Shown here in pieces: positions 15,819 through 25,092 of a stretch of DNA of 64,000 nt. This DNA is from Lachnotalea sp. AF33-28 (GTDB taxonomy: Bacteria > Bacillota > Clostridia > Lachnospirales > Lachnospiraceae). The stretch's first letter is position 1, and each line of letters begins with the position of its first letter. The stretch is taken from the NCBI RefSeq assembly GCF_003477885.1, contig NZ_QUEE01000006.1, positions 1 through 64,000 of the forward strand, read 5' to 3'. Position numbers and translations under genes: made by a program. The notes below the pieces were generated by a model that was given only the letters and a program-made list of their open reading frames with translations, ran no database searches and was not told where the DNA came from.

Positions 15819-15885
15819 GGCTGCTGCAATAATCGGCATAACGTTGAAATATTCATCAAAAGAGAATATAATGTAGAAAAGCGGT

Positions 15886-15935
15886 GAGGAAGCACACTGA
15901 AGTGTGCGTAGGTCATCAGCCTTCGGCTGGTGACA
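15886..15935 (+). repeat. double-hairpin repeat
   Basis: Hairpin 1 GCACAC-TGAA-GTGTGC (15892-15907) and hairpin 2 GTCATCAGCC-TTCG-GGCTGGTGAC-type (15912-15934) are joined by GTAG. The unit ends 22 bases before the PlsY-like start and adjoins its ribosome binding site. Confidence 0.85.
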
Positions 15936-15956
15936 GTGATTATAGGGGGTGAGGGT

Positions 15957-16604
15957 ATGAGATATTTGATTTGGTCCGTAATCGGCTTTATTTTCGGAAG
16001 CTGTATGTTCAGCTATTGGATACCGAAATATTTTTTGAATGTGGATGTGACAAAAAAGTCGGATGACGGTAATCCGGGAGCGGCGAATGTGTTCACCAAT
16101 GCCGGCTTAAAAACAGGGATTCTCTGCCTTGCACTGGATATTGGAAAGGGAATACTGCCCGTCTATATGGCGTGCCGTGTCCTGGATCCCGATGCGCTGG
16201 GGTTCGCCTTTGTGCTGGCGGCTCCGGTGTTCGGCCATGCTCTGTCCCCGTTTATGAAGTTTAAGGGAGGAAAGGCAATTGCGGTTTCCTTTGGCGTGCT
16301 GATCGGTGCGCTGCCTTTTGATCAGGCGCTGTGGCTGCTGGTGTTCAGCTTCCTGTTCTTCAGCCTGGTATTAAAGATCAATCCTCACGGAGCCAGAGTA
16401 ATCGTGACCTACATAATCTTTTCCGTCGCTGTCATACGCTGTATCGGATGGGGGAGCGTAACCGCCGGCTGTATGCTGATATCCGCCATTGTCATGGCGC
16501 GCCATATTCACAGCTTCACGTTTAAGGATATCACGGTGCAGATCGGTGCACATCAGTTGGAGAACAGGCTGGCGGATAAAAAGAATGGAGATAAACAGGC
16601 ATGA
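15957..16604 (+). CDS. PlsY-like glycerol-3-phosphate acyltransferase
   Basis: A 215-residue membrane protein with about five to six hydrophobic segments and the three PlsY motifs: GSCMFSYWIPKYF, the glycine-rich DGNPGAANVFTNAG, and GHALSPFMKFKGGKAIAVSF. PlsY transfers an acyl group from acyl-phosphate to glycerol-3-phosphate, the first step of phospholipid synthesis. The motifs differ in detail from the housekeeping form (GNPGAAN rather than GSGNxGATN), so this may be a paralogue. The start at 15957 follows GGGGGTGAGGG. Its stop overlaps the start of a glycosyltransferase by 4 bp, coupling lipid backbone and glycolipid synthesis. Confidence 0.87.
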   Translation: MRYLIWSVIGFIFGSCMFSYWIPKYFLNVDVTKKSDDGNPGAANVFTNAGLKTGILCLALDIGKGILPVYMACRVLDPDALGFAFVLAAPVFGHALSPFMKFKGGKAIAVSFGVLIGALPFDQALWLLVFSFLFFSLVLKINPHGARVIVTYIIFSVAVIRCIGWGSVTAGCMLISAIVMARHIHSFTFKDITVQIGAHQLENRLADKKNGDKQA

Positions 16605-17725
16605 AGGTTTTAGTGATATCCTGCAATACCGGAGGCGGCCACAACAGCGCGGGCCACGCGGTGGAAGAGCAGCTGAAAAAAGAAGGGATAGATGTGCGGT
16701 TTTTGGATATGTTTTCCCTAAGCGGAGAGAAACTGTCCAAAAAGGTGTCGGACTGCTATATATTCAGCACACGCTATCCGGCCCTGTTTAAAGCGGCTTA
16801 TATGGCGGGGAGCCTGATCAGCAGCCCCAGACATAAATCACCGGTCTACTATGCCAATAAGGCATACTGCAAACGTCTGTACCGGTACCTTAAAGAGAAC
16901 CGGTTTGATGTGGTGGTGACCAGCCATCTGTTTCCGGCGGAGGCTCTGACGGCGCTGAAGAAATCGGGGCGTCTTGATGCGAAAACTGTGGCCGTGGCTA
17001 CGGATTATACCAGCATCCCCTTTTGGGAGGAAACAGAGCTGGACAAATATATCATTCCCCATCCGGACCTGGTGGAGGAATTTGCTATGAGGGGGCTTCC
17101 AAGGGAGAAGCTGTATCCTCTGGGGATACCCGTCAGCGGCCGTTTTCAATGTCAAATAAGCAGGGAAGAAGCGAGAGAATGGATCCGGGCCAACATATTC
17201 CCGCAGCTGGACTGTGGAAAGCGTCTGTACCTGATCATGTCCGGCAGCATGGGATTTGGAAATTCCGAAAAGCTGATCAGTGAACTTCTGAAACGCTACG
17301 AGGACCATATCACCGTTCTGACGGTGTGCGGAACCAATGAAAAACTGAAAGACCGGCTGACAGGCGCATTCGGGGCCAATGAAAATGTGCTGATCACCGG
17401 ATTTACGAAACAGGTGGCCATCTGCATGAAGGCCTGTGATGTGCTGTTTACAAAGCCGGGAGGCCTTTCCACAACAGAGGCGGCGGTGGCGAATGTTCCG
17501 CTGGTCCATACGGCCCCTATACCGGGCTGTGAAACAAAAAATGCGCTGTTTTTCAGCGAAAGAGGCATGTCCTGCTCCAGCAGCAAGGTGAAAGAGCAGA
17601 TCACCTATGCGGAAAAACTGTGTATGGACAGAAATTACAGGGAATGCCAGCTGGAGGCACAGAGGGCGAATATCCCACACAATGCGGCAGAAAATATAGT
17701 GAGGGAACTGATGGATACGCTATGA
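16601..17725 (+). CDS. MGDG synthase-type diacylglycerol glycosyltransferase
   Basis: A 374-residue GT-B glycosyltransferase of family 28. The N-terminal MGDG-synthase motif is MKVLVISCNTGGGHNSAGHA, and the C-terminal UDP-sugar-binding motif is FTKPGGLSTTEAAVANVPLV. Relatives (plant MGD, Bacillus UgtP) transfer glucose or galactose from UDP-sugar to diacylglycerol at the membrane face, making glycolipids or lipoteichoic acid anchors. Start codon ATG overlaps the PlsY-like stop (ATGA). Together the two genes would supply glycolipid. It ends just before a bidirectional terminator facing the GH105 gene. Confidence 0.88.
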   Translation: MKVLVISCNTGGGHNSAGHAVEEQLKKEGIDVRFLDMFSLSGEKLSKKVSDCYIFSTRYPALFKAAYMAGSLISSPRHKSPVYYANKAYCKRLYRYLKENRFDVVVTSHLFPAEALTALKKSGRLDAKTVAVATDYTSIPFWEETELDKYIIPHPDLVEEFAMRGLPREKLYPLGIPVSGRFQCQISREEAREWIRANIFPQLDCGKRLYLIMSGSMGFGNSEKLISELLKRYEDHITVLTVCGTNEKLKDRLTGAFGANENVLITGFTKQVAICMKACDVLFTKPGGLSTTEAAVANVPLVHTAPIPGCETKNALFFSERGMSCSSSKVKEQITYAEKLCMDRNYRECQLEAQRANIPHNAAENIVRELMDTL

Positions 17726-17789
17726 TCAGTGATGACGATCTATAGTACCGGTCCGTTATTCGACAGTATCGGATCATCTGAAAGATATT

Positions 17790-17826
17790 AAAAAATGAGC
17801 AGGATGAAGCATCCGGCTCATTTTTT
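17790..17826. terminator. bidirectional Rho-independent terminator
   Basis: AAAAATGAGC / GCTCATTTTT stem with an inner GGATG/CATCC pair and A/T runs on both sides, between convergent genes. Confidence 0.9.
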
Positions 17827-17852
17827 GGGTGGTGCGCCCGGCGGCATCCGTT

Positions 17853-19994
17853 TTAGTGATTGGATCCGCCCGGCATATCATTCATTTTTTCCGTCTCAAT
17901 GCCGGCCAGCATGACAATGCCGATGCCATGAGTATCATTGAGCCGCCAGGATAAATCGTTGGCGTAATACTCCTTGCTGAAGGAATAACCGGATCCGCGG
18001 CATACGCCGTATACATTGCCATACTTGTCTACGGAGATGCCGCACAGAGCCTTCCAGCCCTTGTTAACCGCTTCGCGGTAAAGGGCGGGATCGGTCAGCC
18101 AGCCATAGCGCACACCTCTGGAAAAGGCATATAAAAACATGGCGGTGCAGGAGGTCTCCTTATAGGAGTCCGGAAAAGTGAGCACCTGGCGCCACATGCC
18201 TTCCGGTCCCTGAAGGCGCAGCACACCGCTGCACATTTCCCGGAAAAATGCCAGGATCTCCGGGTAGTCCGGATGGTCTTCGGGAAGAACTGCCAGAAGT
18301 TCAGTGGTGGAAAACAGCACCCAGCCGTTGCCGCGGCCCCACGGCACCTTGGTCTGCAGGCCATAGTGGACGTCGTAGATATGGGACATGATCTGCAGAT
18401 CCGGCATGTACAGGTATTTTTTAAAATTCTTAACCTGTCTGGCCGCGTCATCCAGGAATGCGGCATCACCGGACAGCTGATAATAGCGGCATAAAAACGG
18501 AATGCTCATGTACATATCATCCGCCCACATGGTTTCATCCATGATCTTGATATAGGAGTGGTTGCGGTAAAAGGTGCCGTCGGGAAGGCGCTGCTGGCGG
18601 TCCCTGATATATTCCGCGATATAGTCCGCGATCACGCGGCCGTCTGCAAGCTCATGATCCTTCATATATTCCAGCATCATGGAACCGAAGGAACCGCAGT
18701 CGTCCAGGCTGTCCAGCGTGGTCAGGAGATGGTGGAAGGATGCCGCGCCGAATGCATGTTTGTCCCACTGGCAGTATTCGAAGTGGGAGGCGGACTGCTC
18801 AAGATGGGCGGTGATATACGCATCCATTTCCCGGCTGCCCGTCATGCGCGCTGTCTGCAGCATGCCATACAGGGTGACGCCCAGAGGATAACTCCACTCC
18901 CCGAAATTAACGGATTCGTTGAATATGCGCAGGTAACAGCCGGGCTGGTCGGTGCGCCAGAACGTATCGCCTCCCGTGGCGGGCAGCGGCTTCTTAAAGG
19001 AGAGAACCCTGTCCAAATCCAGGTCCGCATCCGGCGTGAAGGGCCCCGCGTAGAGCCAGTTCAGATGATGCTGAGTGTTTTCTAAAGGAACCGGACATTC
19101 CAGGGATGCTCCCCCGCAGTTTAATTTACAGTCTTCGGCCAGCACTAAAAGCGTATGGCGGCCGGGACCGGCGCTTACCGCTACAGATCCGTCTCCTTCC
19201 CAAGGTGTGACGGATACGCGGTCAATCCAAAGCCTGCGGCAGTTTTTCAGGCGCCCGGTGACGGTCACATCGGCGCTGCCGTCGCAGACAAAAGCTGAGG
19301 CTGACAGATACAGCCCGCTGTTTCCTCCATAGATGCGGCGAATTGGCGTGAGGGCTTTTTCATCGCTGTTCCATTCGGTGCGAGGATACCATCTGACCGG
19401 TATCTCCGCTTCGGACTGCCAGAGCCGGGGCAGCTCTTCCAGCGGGCGGTCCATGGGTTCACTGTAGATCATGCCGCTCATCCCTTTCTTTTCCAGTGTG
19501 GGAGAGTAGAAGGCGATCCGCATCCCTTTATAGGAGCCAGCGCCTACCCGGCAGCCGCAGCCCAGAGGCGTGCGCACGCACAGGAACAGTATGCTGTTTT
19601 CTCCTTCTTTTAATTTCAGGGACATGTTGGTGAGCGCGGTGCTGAAGCGCTCTTCATACAGCCCGCTGCGGTATACGTATTCCCCGTTGACATAGACGAA
19701 TACGGGGCCGTAGGCGGCGAAACGGAAATTATAGTTGCCTTCTGCAGGGACTTTGAGCATCCCCCACGCATAGGCATAGCTTTCCAATTTCATATCCGGG
19801 AATTTGTCGTGGAGCTTGATCTCCAGCAGATAATCGTCGGTGCAGCGAAATCCCAGAGTGCTGCAGGGACGGTATACCGGCGGCTTGGGCGGATGAGAGT
19901 CTATGTAATGTCCGGCAATAGTCTTAAGGACCGGCGCAACATCGGTGCCGATGCACTGGGCGACGCTGTCTTTCTGTTCAAAATAGTCACACAT
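17853..19994 (-). CDS. GH105/GH88-type unsaturated glucuronyl/rhamnogalacturonyl hydrolase with long N-terminal domain
   Basis: A 713-residue protein. The C-terminal 350 or so residues form the (alpha/alpha)6 barrel of GH88/GH105, with MDETMWADDMYMSIPFL (catalytic Asp in WADD), VPWGRGNGWVLFS and MWRQVLTFPDSYKETSCTAM. These enzymes hydrate and so release the unsaturated uronic acid left by pectate or rhamnogalacturonan lyases. The N-terminal 330 residues are beta-rich with PA14/jelly-roll-like stretches (WGMLKVPAEGNYNFRFAAYG), possibly carbohydrate binding. There is no signal peptide. AGGAGG precedes the start. Ordinary family members are about 370 residues, so the fusion is unusual. It is monocistronic, convergent with the glycolipid operon. 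Confidence 0.85.
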   Translation of the reverse strand: MCDYFEQKDSVAQCIGTDVAPVLKTIAGHYIDSHPPKPPVYRPCSTLGFRCTDDYLLEIKLHDKFPDMKLESYAYAWGMLKVPAEGNYNFRFAAYGPVFVYVNGEYVYRSGLYEERFSTALTNMSLKLKEGENSILFLCVRTPLGCGCRVGAGSYKGMRIAFYSPTLEKKGMSGMIYSEPMDRPLEELPRLWQSEAEIPVRWYPRTEWNSDEKALTPIRRIYGGNSGLYLSASAFVCDGSADVTVTGRLKNCRRLWIDRVSVTPWEGDGSVAVSAGPGRHTLLVLAEDCKLNCGGASLECPVPLENTQHHLNWLYAGPFTPDADLDLDRVLSFKKPLPATGGDTFWRTDQPGCYLRIFNESVNFGEWSYPLGVTLYGMLQTARMTGSREMDAYITAHLEQSASHFEYCQWDKHAFGAASFHHLLTTLDSLDDCGSFGSMMLEYMKDHELADGRVIADYIAEYIRDRQQRLPDGTFYRNHSYIKIMDETMWADDMYMSIPFLCRYYQLSGDAAFLDDAARQVKNFKKYLYMPDLQIMSHIYDVHYGLQTKVPWGRGNGWVLFSTTELLAVLPEDHPDYPEILAFFREMCSGVLRLQGPEGMWRQVLTFPDSYKETSCTAMFLYAFSRGVRYGWLTDPALYREAVNKGWKALCGISVDKYGNVYGVCRGSGYSFSKEYYANDLSWRLNDTHGIGIVMLAGIETEKMNDMPGGSNH

Positions 19995-20057
19995 AGTTTA
20001 AGTTCCTCCTGATTTTTGGATGTTTGATCCATAGTTCTTCTTCATTATAGAAAAGAA

Positions 20058-21218
20058 TCAGCGCGGTGACAAGTCTTTCTCTCCGAATACGCTGCGGATG
20101 CAGTCCAGCAGCCGGTCATTGTCCTCCGTTCTCATAAAGCAGAATCGGAAATAGTTCCCGTCCAGATTGTGGAAGCTGCTGCAGTTTCGCACCATCATGC
20201 CCCGGCGGATTGCGGCTTCGAACAGATCCTGGGCATTTTTCTCCCCGTCTGTGATGTGCACCAGTATGAAATTCGCATAGGGAGGATAGTATTTCAGGTT
20301 TGCGATGCCATCCAGCCCGGCACAGATGCGTTCTCTCTCCGTGGAGATCAGGCGGCGCGTTTCGTTGATATAGTCTGTATCGGCGAACATGATTTTGCCC
20401 GCAGTTTCCGCCAGCGAGTTAACGGTCCAGGGATTTTTCTTTGACGTAAATTCTGCCTTGAGCTCTTCGTTTCCGGTTACCGCGTATCCCAGCCTTAAAC
20501 CCGGTGCGGCGAAGAATTTGGATACGCCCCGCAGCACGATCAGGTTGTCGAACTTTTCCGTCAGCGGAATCGCCGTGATATTTTCGGTGTCAGGTGCAAA
20601 TTCCGCATAAGTCTCATCGGACATGACGAAGATTCGCTGACTGCGGCAGAAGACAAGCAGCTCTTCCATCTGGGCAGCGCTAACCGCGCTGGAGGTGGGG
20701 TTGTTGGGATTGCAGAGCACCAGCAGCCTGCGGTATCCCTGACCGCCCGCGCCTGCGGCTTGGGGATCATCCGTAAGAAACTCTTTCAAATCCTCTGTGG
20801 ATATGCGGAAATCGTCGGACTCTTTCAGATTATAGAAGCGGATTTCGGAACCGGACAGGGAGAGTTCCCGTTCATACTCCGAGTAAGAGGGGCCGAGCAC
20901 CACCGCATCCTTTGGCCGGAAAAACTGAATGGTCAGGGAAATCAGCTCCGTGGAACCGTTGCCCACCATGATATTATGCCAGTCCGCCCCGGTGTAGCTG
21001 CCGATGGCCTGACGCAGCCCGCAGTAATCACGGTCCGGATAGGAGGAGAGGCAGTCCAGATTTTTGGCCAGCTCCTCTTTGAGATGTTCTGATAGACCTA
21101 AGGGATTAACATTGGCGGCAAAACCGATGATATCCTCTTTTCGTATGCCGTAATATTCCGCCACCTTTTCTAAGTCGCTGCCGTGAAACTGTGGGGCGGC
21201 TGTGCGTGTTTCGCTCAT
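20058..21218 (-). CDS. PLP-dependent aminotransferase, CobD/HisC-like
   Basis: A 386-residue fold-type I aminotransferase of the histidinol-phosphate / threonine-phosphate decarboxylase (CobD) group. Markers are FAANVNPLG near the N-terminus, VGNGSTELI, CNPNNPTS (cofactor contact), SDETYAEF and the Schiff-base Lys in RGVSKFFAAPGLRLGY. The opening FHGSDLEKVAEYYG is CobD-like, and CobD makes aminopropanol phosphate for cobalamin. No other cobalamin or histidine genes are nearby, so the exact reaction is uncertain. A GGAGG site supports the start at 21218. It is followed on the minus strand by the GH105 gene 63 bp downstream. Confidence 0.82.
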   Translation of the reverse strand: MSETRTAAPQFHGSDLEKVAEYYGIRKEDIIGFAANVNPLGLSEHLKEELAKNLDCLSSYPDRDYCGLRQAIGSYTGADWHNIMVGNGSTELISLTIQFFRPKDAVVLGPSYSEYERELSLSGSEIRFYNLKESDDFRISTEDLKEFLTDDPQAAGAGGQGYRRLLVLCNPNNPTSSAVSAAQMEELLVFCRSQRIFVMSDETYAEFAPDTENITAIPLTEKFDNLIVLRGVSKFFAAPGLRLGYAVTGNEELKAEFTSKKNPWTVNSLAETAGKIMFADTDYINETRRLISTERERICAGLDGIANLKYYPPYANFILVHITDGEKNAQDLFEAAIRRGMMVRNCSSFHNLDGNYFRFCFMRTEDNDRLLDCIRSVFGEKDLSPR

Positions 21219-21301
21219 ATCTTTATTACCTCCGTGATCATAGAATGCCGCATAGGGACATGCGCTTTCGCATGATAACGCTATTATAGCACATAAGCCG
21301 G

Positions 21302-21376
21302 GGGGTTACTATTCACAGTTGCCGTAAACTTTTCGCGCATGTCGGGGCGGCAGTGTATGGTAACGTCGGGGAAAAA
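21302..21376 (+). repeat. dispersed TTACTATTCAC repeat, third copy
   Basis: GGTTACTATTCACAGTTGCC followed by GTAAAC matches the right arm (opposite strand) of the element at 4640-4855 over about 25 bases. No palindromic partner is seen within the next 100 bp, so it is probably a solo end. It lies upstream of tRNA-Ala. Confidence 0.6.
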
Positions 21377-21401
21377 ATATGCGAAAAAATAAAAAATCCG
21401 G

Positions 21402-21430
21402 TTGCATAATTGAACCAAATATGGCATAAT
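21402..21430 (+). promoter_or_regulatory. promoter of tRNA-Ala
   Basis: TTGCAT, 17-bp spacer, CATAAT, about 50 bases ahead of the tRNA. Confidence 0.6.
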
Positions 21431-21480
21431 AAAACCGTTGCTGATGTGTTTCTGGCGGCAGTAATTCCACCTAATATCCC

Positions 21481-21554
21481 GGGGGTATAGCTCAGTTGGG
21501 ACGAGCGCTTGCATGGCATGCAAGAGGCCGTGGGTTCAAATCCCACTATCTCCA
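21481..21554 (+). tRNA. tRNA-Ala (GGC)
   Basis: 74 nt including discriminator A. The acceptor GGGGGTA pairs with TATCTCC through two G-T pairs, the D arm is GCTC-AGTTGGGAC-GAGC, the anticodon stem is CTTGC/GCAAG around ATGGCAT (anticodon GGC), and the T arm is GTGGG-TTCAAAT-CCCAC. CCA is not encoded. Confidence 0.96.
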
Positions 21555-21558
21555 TTTT

Positions 21559-21590
21559 AAAAGCCTTGTGTTTACAGGGCTTTTTATTTT
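21559..21590 (+). terminator. Rho-independent terminator of tRNA-Ala
   Basis: Ten-pair stem AAAGCCTTGT / ACAGGGCTTT with loop GTTT and a T-rich tail, directly after the tRNA. Confidence 0.88.
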
Positions 21591-21667
21591 TGCATTTTAT
21601 GTAACTGGTCACAGGCTGCATTTTGTGGTAGTATGACAGTAAAAATATATCTTCTTGGAGGTTTCAT

Positions 21668-22432
21668 ATGTGTACGGTTAACATTCTTGCCATAGGCAAC
21701 AGCTTTTCTGAGGACGCATGCCGCTATCTGCATCAGACCGCGGCGGCATCCGGCATTGAGACAAACGTGGTGAATCTATACATAGGGGGCTGCTCCTTAG
21801 AACAGCACTGGCTGAATATTGAGAGCAATGCTCCGGCCTATCAATATCAGAAAAACGGCGTTCCCACGGAGCGCTTTGTGTCGGTGGAGGAAGCCTTAAA
21901 AGAGGCAAAATGGGATTATATTGTGACACAGCAGGCCAGTTTTGACAGCGGCTGGGAGGATACCTATGAGCCGTTTCTGGGCCTCATGACAGAATACCTG
22001 CGGGAACAGGCGGGCGGGGCCAGAATCCTGCTTCAGAAAACCTGGGCATATGAGTGGAACAGCCCCCACAAAAATTTTATGAGATATCATCGGAACCAGC
22101 TGGAGATGTATGTGATGGTAAGCGGCTGCTACGAGCACATGGCCCAAAAGTACGGATTAGGACTGATTCCCAGCGCGGATATCATCCAAAAGCTGCGCGG
22201 CACCGAGCCGTTTATCGTACAGGAAGGCGGCATATCGCTCTGCCGGGACGGACACCATATGAGCTTATTGTACGGCAGATATGCGCTGGCTCTCATATGG
22301 GTTAAGACTCTGTTCGGGGAGTCGGTGAGCGAGAATACATATATACCGTTTGATGAAAATCAGCCGGAGGAACAGGCGGATCCCAAAAACCTGGATGTCA
22401 TCCGGCAAACAGTGGAGGATTGGAGGAATTGA
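21668..22432 (+). CDS. DUF4886 / SGNH hydrolase-like protein
   Basis: A 254-residue protein of the DUF4886 family, an SGNH-hydrolase relative. Block I is ILAIGNSFSEDACRYL with the presumed nucleophile Ser in GNSFS; GGCSLEQHW follows; the C-terminal Asp-x-x-His block is DGHHMSLLYGRYAL. Such proteins are thought to be deacetylases or esterases acting on sugars; no substrate is known to me. There is no signal peptide. It is the first of three tightly packed genes with a GH2 enzyme (3-bp gap) and a CE12-type esterase (overlap), so a role in deacetylating pectic oligosaccharides in the cytoplasm fits. GGAGG precedes the start. Confidence 0.82.
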   Translation: MCTVNILAIGNSFSEDACRYLHQTAAASGIETNVVNLYIGGCSLEQHWLNIESNAPAYQYQKNGVPTERFVSVEEALKEAKWDYIVTQQASFDSGWEDTYEPFLGLMTEYLREQAGGARILLQKTWAYEWNSPHKNFMRYHRNQLEMYVMVSGCYEHMAQKYGLGLIPSADIIQKLRGTEPFIVQEGGISLCRDGHHMSLLYGRYALALIWVKTLFGESVSENTYIPFDENQPEEQADPKNLDVIRQTVEDWRN

Positions 22433-22435
22433 TCG

Positions 22436-25075
22436 GTGAAAATACTGAACCTTGCAGGAAGCTGGCGCTTTGCCGCCGATGAACAGAATCAGGGATATGC
22501 GCAGGAGTATTACAGGAAGCGTCTGCCCGGGGAGGGATTTATGCTGCCCGGAAGCGCCTGTGAGAACGGCATCGGCAAAAAGCAGGAATGGTATCAGGAT
22601 TTAAACCGTGATACCGTGCGCTGCTTAAGGGAAAAATACAGCTATACGGGGGCGCTCTGGCTGCAGCGCGAGATCTGCGTGCCGGAAGAGTTTAGAGACC
22701 GATATATCACCCTGTATTTGGAACGGGTAAATATCGCTTCCGAGCTGTGGATTGACGGGGAGAAAATCGACCGGCAGATCATATCGCTTAGCGCACCCCA
22801 TATCTATCGGCTGACCGGGCGGATAAGCCCGGGACCGCATACGGTCACTCTGCGCATCGATAATTCGGATCTCATACATATGGACGGCATGGCCAGCGGT
22901 TACAGCCTGGATACACAGGGCATCTGGTGCGGGATCATAGGAAAAATCGAGCTTAGGTGTGAGGAGATCTTTCACATATCGAACCTGCAGCTCTTTCCGA
23001 ACAGGCAGAGCGTTACCGTAAGGCTGACCGCGGCGGGGGACTGTCCGAATTTCAGAGACCGGAAGCAGGTGAAAGTCCGCCTTACGGCCTTTAGGCCGGA
23101 TGGGACCTCTTTTGCTGCCGCAGAATATGACAGGGTGCTGTTTCAGTCCAGGCAGATCCTGCATCTGGAATACCCGATGGACGGTGAGATCACGTATTGG
23201 GATGAATTCCATCCGGCGGTTTATACGATGAAGGCGGAGCTGGTCTATGGGGAATCCGTCAACAGGCATGCGGAAACCTTCGGCATGCGGACCGTTGAAG
23301 CAAAGGGCAGGGAATTTCTTCTAAACGGCCGGCCCATCGCCCTTAGGGGTACCCTGGACTGCGGCATACATCCGCTGACGGGATACCCGCCCGTATCCGA
23401 GGCGGAATGGGAATGGAAATTCCGGCAGATCAAACAGTACGGGCTGAACCATGTCCGCTTTCACGCGTGGTGTCCGCCGGAGGCGGCTTTTGCCGCCGCG
23501 GACCGCGTCGGTATCTATCTGCAGGCGGAAATGCCGCTGTGGCTCAACCGGGATGTGTGCGCGCTGGAAACAGGAGACGACCCCGCCCATGCGCTGTTCT
23601 ACCACCGGGAAGCCCTGAACATATCGCGTTTTTACGGAAACCATCCGTCATTTCTGTTTTTCTCCAACGGCAATGAGCTGATGGGAGATTTTGAAATGCT
23701 GGAACAGCTGACGGAGCAGATCAAAGCGTTGGACGGACGGCGGCTCTATACGCTGACCTCCAATTTCGACCGCCCCGTAACGCCGGCGGATGATTATTTC
23801 AGCGCGTTTGAGGCGAATGGCATGGGCATCCGCGCTCAGATGTATGCGGATGTGATTTCAGAGCATACGAGGCTGTCCTATCAGGAACAGGTGGAGAACA
23901 TGCCGGTGCCCATCGTTTCGTTTGAGGTGGGGCAGTACTGTGTCTACCCCGATGTGGATTCGGTGAAAGACTACAGCGGCTGCATGATGCCGGTGAACTT
24001 CGAAGTGATCCGGCGCAGCATGACCGCCGCAGGCGTCTATCCGATGCTGTCAGAGTATATTAAGGCCTCCGGCCGTCTGGCCGCCCTGCTGTATAAAGAG
24101 GATATCGAGAGCGTCCTTAGGACTGAGAGAATGGGCGGTTTTCAGCTGCTGGGCATAAGCGATTATACCGGCCAGTGCACGGCCACGGTCGGGATTCTGG
24201 ATGCTTTTTGGAAAAGCAAGGGCATTATAGAACCGGAAGAGTTTCGGGAGTTTTGTTCTCCCGTGGTGCCGCTTTTGATGGCGGACAGGGTATTTACCTC
24301 CGACGAGTGCCTGGATGCACAGTTCATGCTGTACGATTACGGGGAAGAGTTCAGGGAGAGCATCACCTTTACGCTGAATCTCTACGCGGAAGGGAGACTT
24401 CTTAAAAGCCTTTGCACCGATGAACGCCATGTGAAGGTCCCTCTGGATTTTATCCGGAGGCCGTCCGTGCTGGAGGCGGAGCTCTTGGCGGGCGGGCATA
24501 AAAACCGCTGGAATCTGTATGTCTACCCAAGCGGCGATATAGAATGCGCGGTACCGGTCCTTAAGGCGGACTCGCTGGAATTGGAGGAACTGCTTATAAA
24601 GGGCGGGAGAGCAGTTGTTACGGCGGATGGCCTGAATAAACCGATACAGGGCACATTTACACCTGTATTCTGGTCTCCGGCATATTTTCCGTCGGATAAT
24701 TCCTGCGGCGTGCTCTGTGACAGCGGCCATCCTGCGCTGCAGGATTTCCCTACGGAAAGGTACGGAGGATTTCAGTGGAGACACCCTCTGGAACACTCGC
24801 TGGGAGCGCCGCTGACCGGCTTCCCGGAGGGATTTTCGGCCATCGTGGAGCCGGCGCCCAACTTCGTTTCCAACATCAGGCGTTCGCCGCTGTTTGAGGC
24901 ACGCGTAGAAAATGCGGAGATCCTGTTCTGCGGCTTCGACTTATCGGTGGAGGAAAAAACGGTGAAGCAGTTGAAAAACAGCATATACCGGTATGTTTCA
25001 TCCGGACAGTTTCATCCCGTCCAGCGGCTGGATCGGGAAACCTTTATGGGGTTATTCGGCCGGGAAACAAAATGA
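22436..25075 (+). CDS. glycoside hydrolase family 2 protein
   Basis: An 879-residue GH2-type enzyme. The sugar-binding jelly roll (residues 1-150, NLAGSWRF at the start), an Ig-like domain, the TIM barrel from about 290, and extra C-terminal domains are recognisable. The acid/base Glu414 sits in SNGNELMG, and the likely nucleophile is Glu497 in VSFEVGQY. GH2 covers beta-galactosidases, beta-glucuronidases and alpha-arabinosidases; specificity is not readable. There is no signal peptide. The start is GTG with GGAGG 10 bases upstream. It stands between two SGNH-type esterases in one operon, which points to cytoplasmic degradation of pectic side chains such as galactan. Confidence 0.86.
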   Translation: MKILNLAGSWRFAADEQNQGYAQEYYRKRLPGEGFMLPGSACENGIGKKQEWYQDLNRDTVRCLREKYSYTGALWLQREICVPEEFRDRYITLYLERVNIASELWIDGEKIDRQIISLSAPHIYRLTGRISPGPHTVTLRIDNSDLIHMDGMASGYSLDTQGIWCGIIGKIELRCEEIFHISNLQLFPNRQSVTVRLTAAGDCPNFRDRKQVKVRLTAFRPDGTSFAAAEYDRVLFQSRQILHLEYPMDGEITYWDEFHPAVYTMKAELVYGESVNRHAETFGMRTVEAKGREFLLNGRPIALRGTLDCGIHPLTGYPPVSEAEWEWKFRQIKQYGLNHVRFHAWCPPEAAFAAADRVGIYLQAEMPLWLNRDVCALETGDDPAHALFYHREALNISRFYGNHPSFLFFSNGNELMGDFEMLEQLTEQIKALDGRRLYTLTSNFDRPVTPADDYFSAFEANGMGIRAQMYADVISEHTRLSYQEQVENMPVPIVSFEVGQYCVYPDVDSVKDYSGCMMPVNFEVIRRSMTAAGVYPMLSEYIKASGRLAALLYKEDIESVLRTERMGGFQLLGISDYTGQCTATVGILDAFWKSKGIIEPEEFREFCSPVVPLLMADRVFTSDECLDAQFMLYDYGEEFRESITFTLNLYAEGRLLKSLCTDERHVKVPLDFIRRPSVLEAELLAGGHKNRWNLYVYPSGDIECAVPVLKADSLELEELLIKGGRAVVTADGLNKPIQGTFTPVFWSPAYFPSDNSCGVLCDSGHPALQDFPTERYGGFQWRHPLEHSLGAPLTGFPEGFSAIVEPAPNFVSNIRRSPLFEARVENAEILFCGFDLSVEEKTVKQLKNSIYRYVSSGQFHPVQRLDRETFMGLFGRETK

Positions 25076-25092
25076 GGGAGGATCAAAGGGAC

